A stretch of 64,000 bases of DNA from an uncultured Bacteroidales bacterium (GTDB lineage: Bacteria > Bacteroidota > Bacteroidia > Bacteroidales > UBA932), in contig CALVDM010000012.1 in the NCBI GenBank assembly GCA_944326335.1, forward strand, positions 1 to 64,000, read 5' to 3'. The notes beneath the pieces were generated by a model, which had not been told where the DNA came from, searched no databases, and worked only from the letters and a program-made list of their open reading frames with translations. The position numbers and the translations under genes were made by a program. The first letter of the stretch is position 1. The number at the start of each line of letters is the position of its first letter. Below, one piece after another: positions 42,325 through 51,237 of the stretch.

Positions 42325-45321
42325 TCAGAACTTGAGCCTGAGCGTAAGTCCGTAATAAAAATTGGTGACATACCTCGATGGGGTCACGAAATCTCCGGTC
42401 CTCGTCGATTTTATCCTGCCGAAATTATTGAAGAAATTATTGGCATAGAACGATATCGAAGCGATATCCCCTATTTCCTTCGTGACACTGAAATTCATGG
42501 AAAAATACGGAGTCAGGTAGTCCTTGTTGTAAAAATATGTAAGGACTGTGCTGTATGCAAGTCTGGAAAGGTCTGAAGCCATGTCCTGATCGTTCGCCCT
42601 GGCCCACTGCAGGTCTTCGTAGAAATTACGTGGAGTATACGGGTCATCGTAGGTGGTATAGAAGTCAGGATAAAGTACGGAAGTGCAGTTCCCGTCATAT
42701 ATCGAGCCGTCCGTGACGGAAAGTATGTCCGAGACGTCGGACAGCACGTAAGACCTCCTTCCTCCGTCCTTTTCGCTGAGATAGCGGGAATACCTGTGCA
42801 GGGTCGCCTCAACACGCAAGGAGACAATCATCCTCACCTTCGGGATATGAGTGGTAACAGTCAGGTTCGTATTCACCTGGCTGCTCACCCTGCCGTTGTA
42901 GCTTGAACGGCCTCCGACAAAATAGCCCACATATCTGTACGGCTCCCCGTCCGCACCGGATCCGTTATAGCTGTACGCTTCTATATTCCCGTCCAGAGAA
43001 CGGTAGCCATAGAACGACCCGTCGAGCCGGATTGATGTGTTGACAGGACGGATACGCTTGAAATCGATGACCCACTCGAGACCGTACCTCGTAATCGGAT
43101 TCACGTCGTTGCTTGCAGTGGTGGTTTTGTTGAACCTCTGTCTTGACCTGTATGCAAGAGTCTCGGACGGGAGTGTCCCCGTCACGTCCGACACGGTGAC
43201 GACTCCCGTGTTCCTGTCCACGCTGAAATGCCTGTCAGAGACAGGTATGGAACATGATGTCAGCGATTCGATGGAAGTGTAATTATAAGTAAACCTGTCG
43301 TATCCCGAACTCAGTCTGTAAGCGTCCAGCGTGCGGTTGTAATATCCGGCAAGTGAGATTTTGTTCCCGGCAATATCTATGTCGAAACCTATCTCCGACT
43401 GCTGGTTCTTCTGCCAGCGCAGCTCCGGATTGTACTCTATCGTATTCGGCAGGATGTAGTATGCATTATATGCAGTGCCGTCGGCAGATGATGTCGAGGA
43501 AAAAGTGTTGATATAAGTGTACGACGGTTCCGGATAGAGAATCGAGTATGACGGCAGCTTTGTCGCCACTCCCCAACTCGCACGGAAAGAAAGCTCCCTG
43601 ACAGTCTTGTTCCAGCGGTCCTTCAGTGAAAGGATGGTGTATTTGAGGTTGAAGCGGGGAGACAGGCTCGAAGTCGTGCCATATGCCGAATTCCGGATGA
43701 TGGTGTTGTCGTTACGGAGTCCGGCGATAATGTTCAGTCGGGTCTCGCCAATCGGAATCGTGATATTCTCCTCTACGTATGCCGCTATGTTGTTTATGAA
43801 AGGCACGTCGCAGTAACGGTATTCCCAGAAATCAGGGGCCGTGGACATGTTCTCGGTATATTGTCCTATACCGAAATTCCCGTCAGCGTTCCAGTCGACA
43901 CCGACTTTCACCTTGTTGTTTATCTCTCCGAACTGCCTGGCCCAGTTGGCCTTCAGCTTCAGACTGTAGCTTATCGGCCTGTCATCGACGCACATTGTAC
44001 TGTAACCGTAGCCGCTTGGCCTGAGAATGACGGCCGCATCGGGGTTGTCTTCATATCTCTGGGCAACGAAATACCCTTCCTCCGTGCCGTGTACCGCAGG
44101 GGAATCCTGTGCCCAGCTCACGTGTGCATGCTCCCTGCTGTGCTTGTCGCTGTACACCACGGAACCGGAGAACTGGAGGTTGGTAATCCATTTCTTGCTG
44201 AGAAGCCAGTCGAAATCGAAACTGCCTCTGAACGAATTGTCCCTGACAGTCGTCCTGTCTTCCGAGAAAGCATCCGGGTCGGCTTTGGTATCCATCCCTC
44301 CGATATTTCCGGACGCGCTTACGGAAAACCTCAGAGGAAAGTCGCTGAAGACTCCTCGGTCGAAAAGGTTGCTGTAGGTCAACTGGAACTGCTTCCTGTC
44401 GTAAGACTCGTATGGAGACCTCTGGTCGCTCGTCGCAAGCGTATATTCAAGGCTTGCATTGAGCACACCCCTGGACGCGCCTCTTCCCGTCTCGCCGAGA
44501 CCGAATCCCTTGCTCGCGGAAACCTGCTTCATATTAGGATTTGTGGACAATGTCACTATATATGGAGTGCGCCCCTTCCTCGTGTTTATCTTCACGACGC
44601 CTGAGGTCATGTCTCCGTATTCCACCGACGGGACTCCGGTAATGACTTCTATGGACTCGACATTCGTCGAAGCTATATTGTTCACGGATGCTCCGGACAC
44701 TCCTGACGAACTCCCGGAAAGCGAGGCGAAGCTGCCGTTGTTGGAAAGACGGACACCGTCGACTTCCACAGCCGTACCGAAAGACACGTTACCTGTCTCA
44801 CCGCTGTCACCTGAACGGATGTTGAAAATCTGGTCCGAAAGAAGGTCGGGATTCCTCGTGGCTCCGCCTGGAAGCAGACTCGTCGCATCGGCCACATTGA
44901 GCATCTGGATATGGTCGAGAGCTGTCTTGTCTATGGTGCGGCTCGTCGTCGCGCTGTTGCTGTTGTCCTGGGCGGTTACGACAACGCCCTCCAGTGTAAG
45001 ATTGTCTTCCGACAATGAAATCCTGTAGTTCAATATATCCTTGGACACCATGATTTCACGGGTGTCGGACACATACCCGAGGCATGAGACGGTTATGACA
45101 TTCTTCCCTGGCTGTACATTCTGGATGGTGAACCGGCCTTCGGCGTCCGCGACAGCCCACTGCTCCGTGGAAGACAGCACGACTGTGGCGAACTCCACAG
45201 GTTTTCCTGTATTCTTGTCGAGCACCAACCCGCTGATGCTGTAGGTCTGCCTGTCCTGTGCATGGCCGGATATGAAAATCGCGACAAGAAATGCCAATGC
45301 CAACAACAAAGATTTTTTCAT
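42325..45321 (-). CDS. TonB-dependent outer-membrane receptor
   Basis: A 998-residue transporter: signal peptide; carboxypeptidase-regulatory-like domain (about 27-108, ISGLVLDKNTGKPVEFATVV); plug (from about 112, VVVTAQDNSNSATTSRTIDK; SVEYGDMTSGVVKINTRKG); and 22-strand barrel ending in Phe (LTLRLKF). It lacks the SusC-type plug signature and has no SusD partner, so it is not a standard glycan system. It heads the seven-gene minus-strand run ending with uvrC. Upstream there is only a weak -7-like box (TATATTCG, 45355-45362). Confidence 0.92.
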   Translation of the reverse strand: MKKSLLLALAFLVAIFISGHAQDRQTYSISGLVLDKNTGKPVEFATVVLSSTEQWAVADAEGRFTIQNVQPGKNVITVSCLGYVSDTREIMVSKDILNYRISLSEDNLTLEGVVVTAQDNSNSATTSRTIDKTALDHIQMLNVADATSLLPGGATRNPDLLSDQIFNIRSGDSGETGNVSFGTAVEVDGVRLSNNGSFASLSGSSSGVSGASVNNIASTNVESIEVITGVPSVEYGDMTSGVVKINTRKGRTPYIVTLSTNPNMKQVSASKGFGLGETGRGASRGVLNASLEYTLATSDQRSPYESYDRKQFQLTYSNLFDRGVFSDFPLRFSVSASGNIGGMDTKADPDAFSEDRTTVRDNSFRGSFDFDWLLSKKWITNLQFSGSVVYSDKHSREHAHVSWAQDSPAVHGTEEGYFVAQRYEDNPDAAVILRPSGYGYSTMCVDDRPISYSLKLKANWARQFGEINNKVKVGVDWNADGNFGIGQYTENMSTAPDFWEYRYCDVPFINNIAAYVEENITIPIGETRLNIIAGLRNDNTIIRNSAYGTTSSLSPRFNLKYTILSLKDRWNKTVRELSFRASWGVATKLPSYSILYPEPSYTYINTFSSTSSADGTAYNAYYILPNTIEYNPELRWQKNQQSEIGFDIDIAGNKISLAGYYNRTLDAYRLSSGYDRFTYNYTSIESLTSCSIPVSDRHFSVDRNTGVVTVSDVTGTLPSETLAYRSRQRFNKTTTASNDVNPITRYGLEWVIDFKRIRPVNTSIRLDGSFYGYRSLDGNIEAYSYNGSGADGEPYRYVGYFVGGRSSYNGRVSSQVNTNLTVTTHIPKVRMIVSLRVEATLHRYSRYLSEKDGGRRSYVLSDVSDILSVTDGSIYDGNCTSVLYPDFYTTYDDPYTPRNFYEDLQWARANDQDMASDLSRLAYSTVLTYFYNKDYLTPYFSMNFSVTKEIGDIASISFYANNFFNNFGRIKSTRTGDFVTPSRYVTNFYYGLTLRLKF

Positions 45322-45443
45322 GTGGGGAGTATTTGATTAAAATCTCAACGGCAACGAATATAAATATTTTCTCGATAATATGTCATATTCCGGGATTTTT
45401 TTATTTAACTTTACGGGAAATGGACAACTAAATACAAATAGTT

Positions 45444-46340
45444 ATGAAAAAATGTTATCTTACTTTAATGGCCGCGGCTGCAGTATTTGCATTCACAGCC
45501 TGCGAAACTACCGACCCGGACAACGGTGATGGAGGAGCCGGCTCCGGAGAGAGCGGAGAAAATGAAATCGTATATCAAGGTGTCACCTATAAGACTGTCA
45601 CTCTTTCAAACGGCCAGACCTGGATGGCGGAACCTTTGAGGTACGTACCGGACGGGATGACTGTTTCAAGCGACCCTGCGGATGATAATGCACATATCTG
45701 GTATCCGTATGAAAATGACGGCTCCGGAACTGCTGTCGCTGCCACAGACGACGAGACTGTTGCCGCAAAAGGGTATCTGTATGACATGTATGCCGCCCTC
45801 GGCAATACGGAAGTCACCGCAGACAACTGCGCAAAACTTGAAGGAGTCAGGGGAATATGCCCAGAAGGGTGGCACATACCTACAAGGGCAGAATACCTCG
45901 AGCTCTGCGGACTGTCGAACAAAGACAATTCCGGTGAAGAGACCGGCAATGTCGTAAACGAAGACGCCTTGTTCTACGACGCCACCTATGGCGGCGGGAA
46001 TGTCCGTCTGTTCAACGAGGGCGGATGGAATTTCGTACTGACCGGAGCCAGAATGAAAACCAATTTCGCAGCAACCGGTAAATATCAGCCAACTTGGGTA
46101 TCAGAGTCGAACAGCACGACAGAGTCATTGTTCGGGGAGCCGGCGCTGACCTACATAATGACATCTACCTGCTACAAACCTATCTACTCTTCAGACACTC
46201 CATCAGAACTGACAAACATACAGTTCTTTGCGCTTATGACAGCTTTCAGCAAGGGTAATTCTCCTGAAGGAAAGGTAAACCTTTCATATGTCAGCACGGC
46301 CTCCGGCCAGCAGCTCAGGTGCATCAAGGATGCAGAGTAG
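45444..46340 (+). CDS. FISUMP-domain lipoprotein
   Basis: A 298-residue protein with a lipobox (FTAC) followed by an acidic/Gly linker (ETTDPDNGDGG) suited to surface export, then one FISUMP domain (VYQGVTYKTVTLSNGQTWMAEPLRY; GICPEGWHIPTRAEYLEL; C-terminal GQQLRCI). The function of FISUMP domains is unknown. It diverges from the TonB-receptor gene across 122 bases and ends at a strong terminator (46361-46398). A near -7 box (TAACTTTA) lies at 45406-45413. It shares its domain type with the GH28 enzyme at 2984-5521. Confidence 0.85.
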   Translation: MKKCYLTLMAAAAVFAFTACETTDPDNGDGGAGSGESGENEIVYQGVTYKTVTLSNGQTWMAEPLRYVPDGMTVSSDPADDNAHIWYPYENDGSGTAVAATDDETVAAKGYLYDMYAALGNTEVTADNCAKLEGVRGICPEGWHIPTRAEYLELCGLSNKDNSGEETGNVVNEDALFYDATYGGGNVRLFNEGGWNFVLTGARMKTNFAATGKYQPTWVSESNSTTESLFGEPALTYIMTSTCYKPIYSSDTPSELTNIQFFALMTAFSKGNSPEGKVNLSYVSTASGQQLRCIKDAE

Positions 46341-46360
46341 CGCATTCCTGTCTTAACCAT

Positions 46361-46398
46361 AAAAAAGGTGGCAGTCTTCGCGGCTGCCACTTTTTTTT
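46361..46398. terminator. Two-way intrinsic terminator
   Basis: GTGGCAG (46368-46374) pairs with CTGCCAC (46384-46390), flanked by six A on the left and eight T on the right. It serves both the FISUMP gene (plus) and the C69 peptidase gene (minus), which converge here. Confidence 0.88.
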
Positions 46399-46449
46399 GT
46401 TGTTCAGAATCCGATTGATACGGTCCGGCGAAATTCCCGACCTCCCTTG

Positions 46450-48240
46450 TCAGCGGACACGGAGCACATCGCCATGGTCCTTTACGACGGCCTCCTTCCA
46501 TTTTTCGGTATAACCCGGATTGGTGATGCCGTCAGGGATGCGGCCGGAATGCCCGTTCGTGACAAAGGAGCCGTCTTCGTTCTGAGCCTTGACATTCCCG
46601 TCCATGAACTTTACGAGAAGGAAGGTCTCAAGCTCTGTCCACTCCTTGAAGATGTCCTGGGCAGTGCCCACGGAATAATCCGTGAGGAAATCCTTGACTT
46701 CGACAAAAGGGTCCACAACCCTGGCTTCCTTGTCGTTGCGCCTTATCTGCTTTCTCGGGGCCGCATCCGCCTTCTCATACAGGTCGAGAGCCTGGCTGTC
46801 AATCTCCCGGATTACCGCCATCTGGGAATTCTCGAAATCATCTATCTTCTTGCGGACCACCGGAGCCATCACGTCATACATCCTGTAGCAGGCATTGGCC
46901 ACCCGGTTGCACATCCAGAATGCCGATGTCGGGGAATATGTGAGCATGTCTCCGTTCCCGACAGCGAAACACTCCGGCACCTTGCTGATATTCGTATATA
47001 TCGGAGTCAGGTAAGACGTGGCGGCATCGTCCGTGCCGAACCACAGGAGGCCGCCTATGAGATCCGGAAGCCAGCCTCGGGACTGTCCCACGAACCAGAA
47101 TCCGGTCTGCTGTGTCGCTATCGCCCTCTCATTCACATAAGTCTCACCGTCATATTCAAATTCCATCGGGCGCCAGCGGTAAGGAAGGGCGTTTCCGCCT
47201 GCTCCTATGTCGGTCGTCATGTCCATCGGAGTGCCCTCGTAGTGGTCACGCATCACGTCGGCGACATCCTTCATCGAAAGCTTCCGGGAAGGTTTCACGA
47301 AAAGAGGGAAACGTTTCGACGCGTCGTAGCCCATTGCGTAGTCGATATAGTCGTACGCGTCTTTCACGACGATGCCGCCGTTTTCATCCTCGAAGGCGAA
47401 CCGGCCGTCACAAAGGATGTTGAAAGCCGCCCAGACACGGGCCTCGCATCCGCGCATACCCCCGAAATTCAACGGATTGTATGCATCGCAGAAGCTGAAG
47501 TCCTCGTCCCTGCCGTTGAAATATCCCATTTCCCTGGCGAATGAGATGACATCCGGAGAATACATGCAGTTCTCCTTGTCGTCGAGAGGGAACGTGCTGA
47601 TGCGCGCCTGGTTCGCATGCCCGCAGATATATCCGTCCGGCACCCTTCTGGCCACCCAGACTATGCCCTTGCGCTCATTGCCGTCCTTCCCGGCCTTGTA
47701 CCCCTTGCCGATGAGGTCCATGACCCACACCTCGTCCTTGTCGGCTATCGAGAAAGACTCGCCGCTGGAACAGTAGCCGTATGTATCTGCAAGGTCGGCG
47801 ATGGTCTCTATGGCCTCGCGGGCTGTCCTTGCTCTCTGAAGGGTCACGTAAATCAGCGAACCGTAGTCCATGATGCCGGTGGAATCGAACAGTTCCGGAC
47901 GTCCCCCGTATGTTGTCTCGGCGATGATGAGCTGATGCTCGTTCATGTTCCCTACGGTCTGGTAGGTATAAGGCACCTGAGGGATTTCTCCGAGATATTT
48001 TCCTGTATCCCACTCGTATATGCCGAGCATTTCCCCTTTTTCATGGCGGGATGCCGGCTGGAAATAAAGTTCACCGAAAAGCGTGTGGGAATCCGCCGCA
48101 TAGGAAATCATGCAGGACCCGTCAGCACTTGCACCTTTGGTCACGAGGATGTTGGTGCATGCTTCCGCTTCACCGCCCGGCACGAGACACGCCAACAGGA
48201 CGGCGGCCGGGACAGACAGACTTGAAAATTTCATGTTCAT
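46450..48240 (-). CDS. C69-family dipeptidase (PepD-like)
   Basis: A 596-residue exported peptidase of the N-terminal nucleophile class. The signal peptide ends at GGEAEA and the next residue, Cys in ACTNILVTKGASADGS (about 28), should be the catalytic nucleophile exposed by processing. Other family blocks are NEHQLIIAETTYGGR, GESFSIADKDEVWVMDLIGKG and CGHANQARISTFP. It would hydrolyse dipeptides in the periplasm or at the surface. The second ATG (48234) is an equally likely start. It stands alone, with tRNA-Leu just upstream on the same strand. Confidence 0.92.
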   Translation of the reverse strand: MNMKFSSLSVPAAVLLACLVPGGEAEACTNILVTKGASADGSCMISYAADSHTLFGELYFQPASRHEKGEMLGIYEWDTGKYLGEIPQVPYTYQTVGNMNEHQLIIAETTYGGRPELFDSTGIMDYGSLIYVTLQRARTAREAIETIADLADTYGYCSSGESFSIADKDEVWVMDLIGKGYKAGKDGNERKGIVWVARRVPDGYICGHANQARISTFPLDDKENCMYSPDVISFAREMGYFNGRDEDFSFCDAYNPLNFGGMRGCEARVWAAFNILCDGRFAFEDENGGIVVKDAYDYIDYAMGYDASKRFPLFVKPSRKLSMKDVADVMRDHYEGTPMDMTTDIGAGGNALPYRWRPMEFEYDGETYVNERAIATQQTGFWFVGQSRGWLPDLIGGLLWFGTDDAATSYLTPIYTNISKVPECFAVGNGDMLTYSPTSAFWMCNRVANACYRMYDVMAPVVRKKIDDFENSQMAVIREIDSQALDLYEKADAAPRKQIRRNDKEARVVDPFVEVKDFLTDYSVGTAQDIFKEWTELETFLLVKFMDGNVKAQNEDGSFVTNGHSGRIPDGITNPGYTEKWKEAVVKDHGDVLRVR

Positions 48241-48281
48241 TTGTTTTTAAAGGGAATGATGCGGGAATGACAACTCCCGCC

Positions 48282-48370
48282 TGGTGCTCCGGACGGGAAT
48301 CGAACCCGTACGGGCATTTCTGCCCACAGGATTTTAAGTCCTGCGTGTCTACCTGTTCCACCACCAGAGC
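48282..48370 (-). tRNA. tRNA-Leu (UAA anticodon)
   Basis: An 89-base class II tRNA with encoded CCA. The acceptor stem GCTCTGG pairs with CCGGAGC (one G-T). The anticodon loop CTTAAAA gives UAA, reading UUA. The long variable arm is TGGGCAGAAATGCCCG and the T arm ACGGG-TTCGATT-CCCGT. A -7 box lies just upstream at 48378-48385. Confidence 0.96.
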
Positions 48371-48377
48371 TTCGGGG

Positions 48378-48385
48378 CAAAGGTA
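48378..48385 (-). promoter_or_regulatory. -7 box for tRNA-Leu
   Basis: TACCTTTG matches TAnnTTTG, 7 bases before the mature tRNA 5' end. That leaves almost no leader for RNase P to remove. No clear -33 TTTG is seen. Confidence 0.5.
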
Positions 48386-48465
48386 GTAAAAAATATTGAA
48401 GTACGACAGCTGTACGAATTGAAGAAATTCGTATATTAGCGGAAATTGTCTGAAAACATACAGTC

Positions 48466-48891
48466 ATGGAGAACAAACTGAAGAACAACCCGTACTATGC
48501 GAAGGCGATAGAATTTATCCAGACACACGATTTGAACGCCCTCGAAAACGGAAAGCACATCATCGACGGGGACAACCTTTTTGTGAATATCGTCGACAGC
48601 GACATGAAAACCCCTCAGCAGGCAAGGCTGGAGGTGCATGACAAGTACATAGACATCCAGGTTCCCCTGTCGAAGGAAGAGACTTTCGGAGTCAAGGACA
48701 GAAGCGAATGCAAGCTCCCTGACGGAGAGATGAATACGGAAAAGGACATCCTCTTCTTCAAGGACCCGGTGGAGGAGACAAAGACCATAGCTCCCGGCGA
48801 AGCAGTGACATTCGCTCCGGACACGGCACATGCCCCGCTCATAGGAGAGGGCAAAATACACAAGGCCATTTTCAAGGTGAAGGTCATCTGA
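48466..48891 (+). CDS. YhcH/YjgK/YiaL-family protein
   Basis: A 141-residue cupin-like protein of the family that includes EbgC and NanQ (DLNALENGKHIIDGDNLFVNI; ARLEVHDKYIDIQVPLS; FFKDPVEETKTIAPGEAVTF; FAPDTAHAP). Family members bind a metal through conserved His and Asp/Glu residues. Some act on sugar anomers, such as N-acetylneuraminate. The substrate here is unknown and no sugar-catabolic operon surrounds it. It is probably a single-gene unit converging with the PAP2 gene after 22 bases. Confidence 0.9.
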   Translation: MENKLKNNPYYAKAIEFIQTHDLNALENGKHIIDGDNLFVNIVDSDMKTPQQARLEVHDKYIDIQVPLSKEETFGVKDRSECKLPDGEMNTEKDILFFKDPVEETKTIAPGEAVTFAPDTAHAPLIGEGKIHKAIFKVKVI

Positions 48892-48913
48892 CACATGACT
48901 GACGCGGCATACG

Positions 48914-50044
48914 TCACCAGAAGAATGCCGCCGATGCTCCGAGTACAACTGAATAAATGAAAGGCTTTTGCGCCGTGAAACATGAAGTTTCACAGGCCGC
49001 GAAAGCTTTTATCTTGAAATTTCCGCCTGATGCCACAGCCAGTCCGCACTCGGCAGAGGCTGAAAATCCGCCTGATGCGGCCCTGTAGCGGAAATCCGCG
49101 ACAGAATAACCGGCAAGCAGGCGCGTGTCGACTTCAAGAAGCCTTGCGAACGGCTTTCTCCAGTATCCTCCGACAAGGAAATCGTATGTATTGAACGAGG
49201 TGCGACCTGAAGCGAGCCATGAATTCGCTCCGGCCCGGAAAGCCACTCCGGCGGTACCGTGTCTGACGGATGCGTCCGAGACCGGGATAGACAGGCCGAT
49301 GCCTGCGGAAGAACCGCCGGCGCAGACCTTGCCGCCGCTGCAGCCGGAAGCCCCGGAGCCGAGCAGGAACCTGTAGCCGCAATACAGGCTTGCATCATAA
49401 TATTTCCTGCCATAGTCGAATCCGGGGACCGGACAGGAATAATCATCATCGAGCCCCCTGTCTCTGAAAATGAGGTCCGCCAGAAAGTAGCCGAGCTTCA
49501 CGGATGCAATGCCAATCACAGCACCTGTTATCACGTCGGAAGCCCAGTGCCTGTCATTGGCTACCCTCATGACACCCGTAGCCGCTGCCGCCGCATAGCC
49601 GCCAAGGCTGAACCACGGGCTTCTCCATCCATACTCCTCGTGAAGCATTGCAGCCAGCATGAAACTTTTGGCCGCGTGCCCTGACGGGAAGGAGTCGTAT
49701 GAAGACCCGTCCGGCCTCTCCCTCGAGACAGAATATTTCAAGGCACAGACCGATGCTGTCATCACTGCAGCGGAAAAGGCATCGGAAACAATCATCCTGC
49801 CCCAGGAACTGCGCCCGTCGTACCCTCCAATCTTCAGCCCGAGCATGAGTACGCCAGGGGAATACTGCAGATAGTCGTCTGCATTGCAGCAGCGGTCGTG
49901 CACAACGTCATTTGCCAGGTACATGAAACTTTCATCGAAGCCAGGCCTCGCAATCTGTGCCGCTGCAGTGTATTCAAGGGCGTAGAGCGCAGACAGAAGG
50001 ACCGCAATCCGAATCATATATCTTGCAATGCCGGACATTTCCAT
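48914..50044 (-). CDS. PAP2-family phosphatase with C-terminal barrel-like domain
   Basis: A 376-residue protein. Residues about 100-210 are a type-2 phosphatidic acid phosphatase domain with all three motifs: KYSVSRERP, PSGHA and RVANDRHWASD. The remaining 150 residues alternate Gly/Ser-rich beta strands (VGGYWRKPFARLLEVDTRLLAGYS) and end in Phe-Trp, resembling a small outer-membrane barrel. PAP2 enzymes remove phosphate from lipid carriers or lipid A. The fusion suggests that the phosphatase is tethered at or near the outer membrane, which is inference. Confidence 0.82.
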   Translation of the reverse strand: MEMSGIARYMIRIAVLLSALYALEYTAAAQIARPGFDESFMYLANDVVHDRCCNADDYLQYSPGVLMLGLKIGGYDGRSSWGRMIVSDAFSAAVMTASVCALKYSVSRERPDGSSYDSFPSGHAAKSFMLAAMLHEEYGWRSPWFSLGGYAAAAATGVMRVANDRHWASDVITGAVIGIASVKLGYFLADLIFRDRGLDDDYSCPVPGFDYGRKYYDASLYCGYRFLLGSGASGCSGGKVCAGGSSAGIGLSIPVSDASVRHGTAGVAFRAGANSWLASGRTSFNTYDFLVGGYWRKPFARLLEVDTRLLAGYSVADFRYRAASGGFSASAECGLAVASGGNFKIKAFAACETSCFTAQKPFIYSVVLGASAAFFW

Positions 50045-50074
50045 CCAGATGAATGATTTTCGGTAAAAATAAAG

Positions 50075-50082
50075 TAAATTTG
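50075..50082 (+). promoter_or_regulatory. -7 box for the glycosyltransferase gene
   Basis: TAAATTTG matches TAnnTTTG, 25 bases before the ATG at 50107. It supports that start over an upstream frame opening at 50053. Confidence 0.55.
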
Positions 50083-50106
50083 CGGAATATCAAGCTACAC
50101 TTTGAA

Positions 50107-51237
50107 ATGAGAATAGCGTTCGACGGGAAAAAAGCAGCCTTCAACAGGGCCGGATTAGGGAATTACAGCAGATTCGTAATCAGAGCCATGGCAAAGAGGT
50201 TCCCCGACTGCCAGTTCGACGTATATGTCAGCAGGAAGGGGAAACGCAACATGCTTGACACTCTCGATGGGCTCACGAACGTACGGATATGCTACCCTAC
50301 CCTGCCTGTGCTGAAACACTTCCCGAAGCTTTGGGAAAGGTTCGGCATCACCCGCGAAGTGGCGGCAAGCGGAGCCGAAATATACCACGGTCTCGGCAAC
50401 GAACTTCCGGCAAATATCAGAAAGGCGAAAGGCACCAGGTCGATAGTGACCATACACGACCTCATATTCCTGTTTTTCCCCCACACGTATTCCTGGATAG
50501 ACCGGCATTTCTACAACATCCGTTTCAGGTCTGCATGCATGAGGGCGGACAGAATCGTGGCTGTCAGCAACTGCACGGCGAAAGACATAGTCAAATACTA
50601 TTTCATTCCAAAGCAGAAGATATCCATCGTCTACCAAGGGTGCGACAGCCGGTTCCGGGAAAGGTGCAGCGAAAATTCCAGGCAGACCGTCAAGAAGAAG
50701 TTTTCCTTGCCTGAGAGGTTCGTGCTCACGGTCGGCACAATCGAGGAAAGGAAGAACGCGGCACTGATAGTCGAAGCGCTGAAGGAAATCGACGGACTCG
50801 ACCTTGTCATCGTCGGGAAGCGTACCCCATACACGGCTACGGTCGAGGAAAAAGCAAGGGAGCTTGCCCTGACGAAAAGGGTACACATCCTCGAGAATGT
50901 GGAGACAGAAGACCTTCCGGCCATATACCAGCTCTCGGAGATATTCGCATACCCGTCCAGGTATGAAGGGTTCGGCATCCCGCTTCTTGAAGCCCTCTGC
51001 AGCGGCGTCCCGGCAATAGGGGCGACAGGCTCCTGTCTCGAGGAAGCCGGCGGCAGCTCGTCGCTCTACGTGGACCCGGATGACGCCAAAGACCTCGCAG
51101 CCAAAATCGTAAATGTGCTTTCCGACCGGGAACTGCGTGAAAGGATGATAAGCAGAGGACTGGCATACTCACATTATTTCGACGAGGAAGTCCTGGCGGA
51201 CAGGCTCATGGAAATATACAGGGATGTGAGGGGTTAG
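50107..51237 (+). CDS. Glycosyltransferase family 4 (group 1)
   Basis: A 376-residue GT-B enzyme that transfers a sugar from a nucleotide donor. It begins MRIAFDGKKAAFNRAGLGNYSR, has the donor-site hinge VLTVGTIEERKNAALIVEAL and the E-x7-E motif region RYEGFGIPLLEALCSGVP. The short leader implied by the -7 box at 50075 and the family N-terminus fix the start. It could act in polysaccharide or lipopolysaccharide synthesis. No other glycan genes flank it, so the acceptor is unknown. It overlaps the convergent ComF gene by 4 bases. Confidence 0.9.
   Translation: MRIAFDGKKAAFNRAGLGNYSRFVIRAMAKRFPDCQFDVYVSRKGKRNMLDTLDGLTNVRICYPTLPVLKHFPKLWERFGITREVAASGAEIYHGLGNELPANIRKAKGTRSIVTIHDLIFLFFPHTYSWIDRHFYNIRFRSACMRADRIVAVSNCTAKDIVKYYFIPKQKISIVYQGCDSRFRERCSENSRQTVKKKFSLPERFVLTVGTIEERKNAALIVEALKEIDGLDLVIVGKRTPYTATVEEKARELALTKRVHILENVETEDLPAIYQLSEIFAYPSRYEGFGIPLLEALCSGVPAIGATGSCLEEAGGSSSLYVDPDDAKDLAAKIVNVLSDRELRERMISRGLAYSHYFDEEVLADRLMEIYRDVRG

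Noticed and set aside
46447..47544. 365-codon plus-strand open frame
   Set aside because: It is antisense to the C69 dipeptidase and has no recognizable domain.
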